Below are positions 60,419 through 64,000 of a stretch of DNA of 64,000 bases, in pieces; position 1 is the stretch's first letter, and the number at the start of each line of letters is the position of its first letter. The notes beneath the pieces were generated by a model that did no database searches, was not told the origin of the DNA, and saw nothing but the letters and a program-made list of their open reading frames with translations. Source of the stretch: Hydrogenophaga crocea (GTDB lineage Bacteria > Pseudomonadota > Gammaproteobacteria > Burkholderiales > Burkholderiaceae_C); the NCBI RefSeq assembly GCF_011388215.1, contig NZ_CP049989.1, forward strand, positions 4,320,001 through 4,384,000. Direction: 5' to 3'. The position numbers and the translations under genes were made by a program.

Positions 60419-60922
60419 ATGACCTCCTCCAAGAACGATTTCTGGGTCGGCCTCTTCGTGCTCATCGGCGGGGCGGCCATCCTGTTCCTCGCGCTGCAAT
60501 CGGCCAACCTGCTGAGCCTGAACTTCGAGCCCACCTACCGCGTCACCGCGCGCTTCGACAACGCCGGCGGTCTCAAGCCCGGCGCCGCGGTGCGCAGCGC
60601 CGGTGTGGTGGTGGGCCGGGTCGAGAACATCGGCTTCGACGACAAGACCTTCCAGGCCAGCATCACGCTCTCGCTGCAGAAGCGCTACGCCTTTCCCAAG
60701 GACAGCTCGATGAAGATCCTCACCAGCGGCCTGCTGGGTGACCAGTACATCGGCATCGAGGCCGGGGGCGACCCCGACAACCTCGCCGACGGTGCGGTGG
60801 TCACGCAGACGCAATCGGCCCTGGTGCTGGAGAATCTCATCGGCCAGTTCCTGTTCAACCGCGCCGCCGAAGGGGCCGACAGCAAGCCGGCGGCCCCCGG
60901 CGCCCCTTCGACCTCGCAGTGA
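60419..60922 (+). CDS. mlaD: Lipid-binding MCE protein MlaD
   Basis: MlaD (167 aa) is anchored in the inner membrane and forms a hexameric MCE ring that holds lipid in the periplasm. One N-terminal helix (FWVGLFVLIGGAAILFLAL) is followed by a single MCE domain, YRVTARFDNAGGLKPGAAVRSAGVVVGRV as its core strands, then ITLSLQKRYAFPKDSSMKILTSGLLGDQYI in separate segments. The short Pro/Ala tail is typical of this size class. GGAG lies 6 bases ahead of the ATG. Confidence 0.95.
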   Translation: MTSSKNDFWVGLFVLIGGAAILFLALQSANLLSLNFEPTYRVTARFDNAGGLKPGAAVRSAGVVVGRVENIGFDDKTFQASITLSLQKRYAFPKDSSMKILTSGLLGDQYIGIEAGGDPDNLADGAVVTQTQSALVLENLIGQFLFNRAAEGADSKPAAPGAPSTSQ

Positions 60923-60944
60923 CCCTCTCGCTGGGAGACCCACC

Positions 60945-61673
60945 ATGAACCTGCCGTCCCCCTTGCCCGCCCTGCGCCCTGCGCTCGCCGCCACCGCCCT
61001 GGTCGCCCTGGGCGGCTGCGCCACCGGCCCCGATGCCGATCCGCGCGATCCGCTCGAACCCTTCAACCGCCAGGTGCAGCGCTTCAACGACGCCGCCGAC
61101 GAAGCGGTGTTCAAGCCCGTGGCCACGGCCTACGTGAAGGTCACGCCCAGCCCGGTGCGCACCGGCGTGAACAACTTCTTCAGCAACCTGGGGGACCTGT
61201 GGTCGGCGGTGAACGCGGGCCTGCAGCTGCGCCCGCGCGAAAGCGGCGAGAACCTCATGCGCTTCGGCGTCAACACCGTGCTCGGCTTCGGTGGCCTGCT
61301 CGACATCGCGAGCGAGGCGGGCATTCCGCGCAGCCGCATCGACTTCGGCCAGACCATGGGTCGCTGGGGCGTGCCCTCGGGCCCGTACGTGGTGTGGCCG
61401 CTGCTGGGCCCGTCGACCGCGCGCGACAGCGTGGGCATGGTGGCCGACGCCGCGGGCGATCCGGTGGCCTACGTGGACCACGTGCCCACCCGCAACAGCC
61501 TCTATGCCCTGCGCATCGTGGACACGCGCGCGCAGCTGCTGCGTGCGTCCAACCTGCTCGACGACGCGGCGCTCGACAAGTACAGCTTCACCCGCGACTT
61601 CTACCTCAGCCGTCGCCAGACCCAGATCAACGACATGATCGACAAAGGCATCGGCCTGGGCAACGGGAACTGA
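60945..61673 (+). CDS. mlaA: Outer-membrane lipoprotein MlaA (VacJ)
   Basis: MlaA (242 aa) is an outer-membrane lipoprotein that removes mislocalised phospholipids from the outer leaflet and passes them to MlaC. The lipobox is LGGC with Cys25. Landmarks are DPLEPFNRQVQRFND, VRTGVNNFFSNLGDLWSAVNAGLQ, DFGQTMGRWGVPSGPYVVWPLLGPSTARD and YALRIVDTRAQLL as separate conserved blocks. In E. coli this gene is unlinked to the others; here it lies inside the operon between mlaD and mlaC. Confidence 0.96.
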   Translation: MNLPSPLPALRPALAATALVALGGCATGPDADPRDPLEPFNRQVQRFNDAADEAVFKPVATAYVKVTPSPVRTGVNNFFSNLGDLWSAVNAGLQLRPRESGENLMRFGVNTVLGFGGLLDIASEAGIPRSRIDFGQTMGRWGVPSGPYVVWPLLGPSTARDSVGMVADAAGDPVAYVDHVPTRNSLYALRIVDTRAQLLRASNLLDDAALDKYSFTRDFYLSRRQTQINDMIDKGIGLGNGN

Positions 61674-61798
61674 CGCGAGAGTGAGCGCAAACCAGCGATA
61701 CGACTCGCAACCTTTGGCCCGGAACCCGACACAGAAGCGTCCGCTCTGAGCCCTAGGATGTCTTCCCGGCCCACGAGGCCGCCACGGAGAAACACACG

Positions 61799-62434
61799 AT
61801 GACGAAGAACCTGCTGCAACGACGCGCCTGGATCGCCGGCCTCACGCTGGCCGCGATGGCCTGGAGCCTGCCGGCCGCGGCCTCGGAAGCGCCCGATGCC
61901 CTGGTCAAGCGCATCTCCACCGAGGTGCTCGACACCATCAAGACCGATCCCGCGATCCGCGCCGGCGACATGAACAAGATCATGGCGCTGGTCGACAGCA
62001 AGATCATGCCCAACGTGAACTTCACGCGCATGACCGCGTCCGCGGTGGGCCGCGGCTGGCGGCAGGCCACGCCCGAGCAGCAGAAGCAGCTCGAAACCGA
62101 GTTCAAGGCCCTGCTGGTGCGCACCTACTCGGGCGCGCTGGGCGAGGTCCGCGACCAGACCCTGAGCTTCAAGCCCATGCGCATGCGCCCCGAAGACACC
62201 GAGGTGGTGGTGCGCTCCGAGGTGCGCGGCAAGGGCGAGCCCATCCAGCTCGACTACCGCCTCGAGAAGGTGGGCGACGGCTGGAAGATCTACGACCTGA
62301 ACGTGCTCGGCCTGTGGCTGGTGGAAACCTACCGCAACCAGTTCGCCCAGGAGATCAACGCCAACGGCATCGACGGCCTGATCAAATCGCTGTCCCAGCG
62401 CAACAAGGCCAGCGCCACGGCCAAGACCAGCTGA
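61799..62434 (+). CDS. mlaC: Periplasmic phospholipid-binding protein MlaC
   Basis: MlaC (211 aa) shuttles phospholipid across the periplasm between MlaA and MlaFEDB. The signal peptide ends near LPAAASEA. The mature domain shows IKTDPAIRAGDMNKIMALVDSKIMPNVNFTRMT as its first helices, then AVGRGWRQATPEQQKQLETEFKALLVRTYSGAL, and ends with VLGLWLVETYRNQF. A 125-base gap separates it from mlaA; it holds a purine-rich AAACACACG just before the ATG and no clear terminator. It overlaps mlaB by one base (TGATG). Confidence 0.94.
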   Translation: MTKNLLQRRAWIAGLTLAAMAWSLPAAASEAPDALVKRISTEVLDTIKTDPAIRAGDMNKIMALVDSKIMPNVNFTRMTASAVGRGWRQATPEQQKQLETEFKALLVRTYSGALGEVRDQTLSFKPMRMRPEDTEVVVRSEVRGKGEPIQLDYRLEKVGDGWKIYDLNVLGLWLVETYRNQFAQEINANGIDGLIKSLSQRNKASATAKTS

Positions 62435-62709
62435 TGAACGAGCCCCGCCTGCCCGAACGCCTCACGCTCGACGAGGCCGCTGCCACCCTGGGCGCGTTGC
62501 GCGCGGCGGTGGCGGGGGGCGAGGGCGGCGCGGCCGTCACGGTCGATGCGGGCGCCCTGCGCCACTTCGATTCGTCGGCCGTGGCGGTGCTGCTGGAGTT
62601 GCGTCGCGAACTGCAGCAGCAGGGCCGCACGCTGCAGGTGCGGCAGTGGCCGCCGCGTCTGCAGGACCTGGTCCGCGTCTACGGCGTGCAGGAGTTGCTG
62701 ACCGCCTGA
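62434..62709 (+). CDS. mlaB: STAS-domain protein MlaB
   Basis: MlaB (91 aa) is a small cytoplasmic STAS protein that stabilises and activates MlaF. Landmarks are LTLDEAAATLGAL, the central VTVDAGALRHFDSSAVAVLLELRRE with the DSSAVAVL phosphoacceptor-like loop, and a C-terminal VYGVQELL. Length and place at the end of the mla genes fit. Confidence 0.9.
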   Translation: MNEPRLPERLTLDEAAATLGALRAAVAGGEGGAAVTVDAGALRHFDSSAVAVLLELRRELQQQGRTLQVRQWPPRLQDLVRVYGVQELLTA

Positions 62710-62824
62710 GCCGGCCGCGGTGGCCCTGGTGCCGCTGCGGAAAGGCCCCGGGCCGTAAAATCCCGCTTTCGCCACCGCCCCGGATGTCCCGCGGGCCGCG
62801 GGCGACCCAGCGGTGTCGCCGCGC

Positions 62825-63823
62825 ATGCCAGCCGTCTCCTTCCAGAACGTCTCCAAGACCTACGCCACGACCCGTGGCCCCCTGCACGCCCTTCGCTCGG
62901 TGTCCTTCGACATCGAGCCCGGCGAGTTCTTCGGCCTGCTCGGCCCCAATGGCGCGGGCAAGACCACGCTCATCAGCATCCTGGCCGGGCTCGCGCGCGC
63001 CAGCGAGGGCAGGGTGGTCGTTCACGGCCACGACGTGCTCAGCGACTACCGCGAGGCACGCCGCCACCTGGGCGTGGTGCCGCAGGAACTGGTGTTCGAC
63101 CCCTTCTTCAATGTGCGCGAAACCCTGCGCATCCAGTCGGGCTACTTCGGCGTGCGCCGCAACGACGACTGGATCGACGAGTTGCTGACGGGTCTGGGTC
63201 TGGCCGACAAGGCCACGGCCAACATGCGCCAGCTCTCGGGCGGCATGAAGCGCCGCGTGCTGATCGCGCAGGCGCTGGTTCACAAGCCGCCCGTGATCGT
63301 GCTCGACGAGCCCACGGCGGGTGTGGACGTGGAGCTGCGCCAGACCCTGTGGCAGTTCGTCTCGGGCCTGAACAAGCGCCTGGGCAGCACGGTGCTGCTC
63401 ACCACCCATTACCTCGAAGAGGCCGAGGCCCTGTGCGGGCGCATCGCCATGCTCAAGCAGGGCCAGGTGGTGGCGCTCGAGTCCACCTCGGCGCTGCTCG
63501 CGCGCGCCGCGTCCAACGTGCTGCGCTTCAAGACCGACGCCGCGCTGCCCGCCGACATCGCGGCCCAGGCGCGCATCACGGGCCGCGTGGTGCAACTGCC
63601 CGCGCTCGATGCGCGTGCCGTGGAGCATGTGCTGGCCCGCCTGCGCGAAGCCGGTGTGATGCCCGAGGACATCGAGGTGCGCAAGGCCGACCTCGAGGAC
63701 GTGTTCCTCGATCTCACGGGTGCACACACACGCCCCGCCGCCGGGCCGCCCCAAGGCGGGGCAGCCCCCTCGGGGGGCAGCGAGGACACGTCAGTGCCGA
63801 GCGTGGGGGCGCGTAAATCATGA
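62825..63823 (+). CDS. ABC transporter ATP-binding protein (YadG-like)
   Basis: A 332-residue cytoplasmic ATPase of the ABC-2 exporter type, paired with the permease that follows. Walker A is GPNGAGKTT, the signature LSGGMKRR, Walker B VIVLDEPTAGVD and the switch LTTHYLEEAE. The core ends at EDVFLDLTG. The remaining ~35 residues are Gly/Pro/Ser-rich and are encoded by a GC-rich genomic repeat (63743-63811). ATG 62825 matches homologues; a GTG four codons upstream is possible. A TAAAAT box lies at 62756-62761 without a good -35. This exporter commonly follows mlaB in Burkholderiales; its substrate is unknown. Confidence 0.9.
   Translation: MPAVSFQNVSKTYATTRGPLHALRSVSFDIEPGEFFGLLGPNGAGKTTLISILAGLARASEGRVVVHGHDVLSDYREARRHLGVVPQELVFDPFFNVRETLRIQSGYFGVRRNDDWIDELLTGLGLADKATANMRQLSGGMKRRVLIAQALVHKPPVIVLDEPTAGVDVELRQTLWQFVSGLNKRLGSTVLLTTHYLEEAEALCGRIAMLKQGQVVALESTSALLARAASNVLRFKTDAALPADIAAQARITGRVVQLPALDARAVEHVLARLREAGVMPEDIEVRKADLEDVFLDLTGAHTRPAAGPPQGGAAPSGGSEDTSVPSVGARKS
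63743..63811. repeat. GC-rich palindromic repeat at the 3' end of the ABC ATPase gene
   Basis: It contains CCGCC-ccaa-GGCGG and GCCCCC-tc-GGGGGGC palindromes followed by a CAGCGAGGACACGTCAGTG stretch. It resembles a repeat I recognise from intergenic regions of Comamonadaceae genomes, but here it is translated in frame. Confidence 0.65.
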
Positions 63824-64000
63824 CCGGCTGGCAAACGCTGTTCTACAAAGAGGTGCTGCGCTTCTGGAAGGTCTCGTTCCAGACCGTGGCCGCGCCGGTG
63901 CTCACCGCGCTGCTCTACCTGCTGATCTTTGCGCACGTGCTCGAAGACCGCGTGCAGGTCTACGAGTCGGTGAACTACACCGCCTTCCTGCTGCCCGGCC
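63820..64000 (+). CDS. ABC-2 type transporter permease (YadH-like), N-terminus only
   Basis: The first 60 codons of the permease that pairs with the preceding ATPase. ATG 63820 overlaps the ATPase stop by 4 bases. The visible part, MTGWQTLFYKEVLRFWKVS followed by a transmembrane helix (TVAAPVLTALLYLLIFAHVL), matches the start of YadH-like ABC-2 permeases. The gene runs off the window. Confidence 0.88.
   Translation, partial: MTGWQTLFYKEVLRFWKVSFQTVAAPVLTALLYLLIFAHVLEDRVQVYESVNYTAFLLPG

Overview
The window is a 64-kb piece of chromosome from a GC-rich Gram-negative bacterium, most likely a betaproteobacterium of the order Burkholderiales and probably the family Comamonadaceae. The evidence is the gene content and gene order: tandem OmpC-like porins, a type II secretion block with a divergent gspC, the pilMNOPQ-aroKB-dgt string, system II cytochrome c maturation (ResB/CcsA), gltBD followed by an mlaFEDACB operon, and a GC-rich repeat of a type I recognise from Comamonadaceae intergenic DNA. 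No rRNA, tRNA, CRISPR array, prophage or integrative element was seen. Genes are tightly packed, often with 4-base ATGA overlaps, and no gap exceeds 300 bases.

Layout. 1-6 kb: type II secretion genes gspN(partial)-M-L-K-J-I-H-G on the minus strand, with gspC divergent. 6-10 kb: an unusual CobT homologue, ilvA with a probable transcription attenuator, an OsmC-family protein and coq7. 10-13 kb: two strongly terminated porin genes and a small secreted ComEA-like protein. 13-22 kb: a peptide-type ABC importer cluster with two substrate-binding proteins, an internal M20 amidohydrolase, two permeases and two ATPases. 22-24 kb: a HexR-like regulator divergent from transaldolase, with a predicted operator between them. 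24-26 kb: groES-groEL with both a sigma-32 promoter and a CIRCE operator. 26-32 kb: an orphan PAS histidine kinase, metK, two lipid A-type acyltransferases and engB.

32-39 kb: a periplasmic redox block (cytochrome c4, resB, ccsA, msrP, msrQ). 38-42 kb: lysA, lptM, cyaY and mrcA, packed with overlaps. 42-51.5 kb: the type IV pilus machine pilMNOPQ, then aroK, aroB, dgt and an MFS transporter in one overlapping run. 51.5-52.4 kb: a REP-associated tyrosine transposase followed by palindromes that abut the gltB promoter. 52-58.7 kb: glutamate synthase gltB-gltD. 58.8-64 kb: the outer-membrane lipid-asymmetry operon mlaF-E-D-A-C-B and a second ABC exporter whose permease runs off the window.

The window is mostly core metabolism and envelope biology. 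I found no convincing wholly new multi-gene system. The points most worth checking are the CobT homologue with its catalytic Glu replaced by Gln, the ilvA leader hairpin, the two-receptor importer with its built-in amidohydrolase, the HexR-type operator, the dual heat-shock control of groESL, the RAYT/palindrome unit next to gltB, and a genomic repeat translated as the tail of an ABC ATPase.
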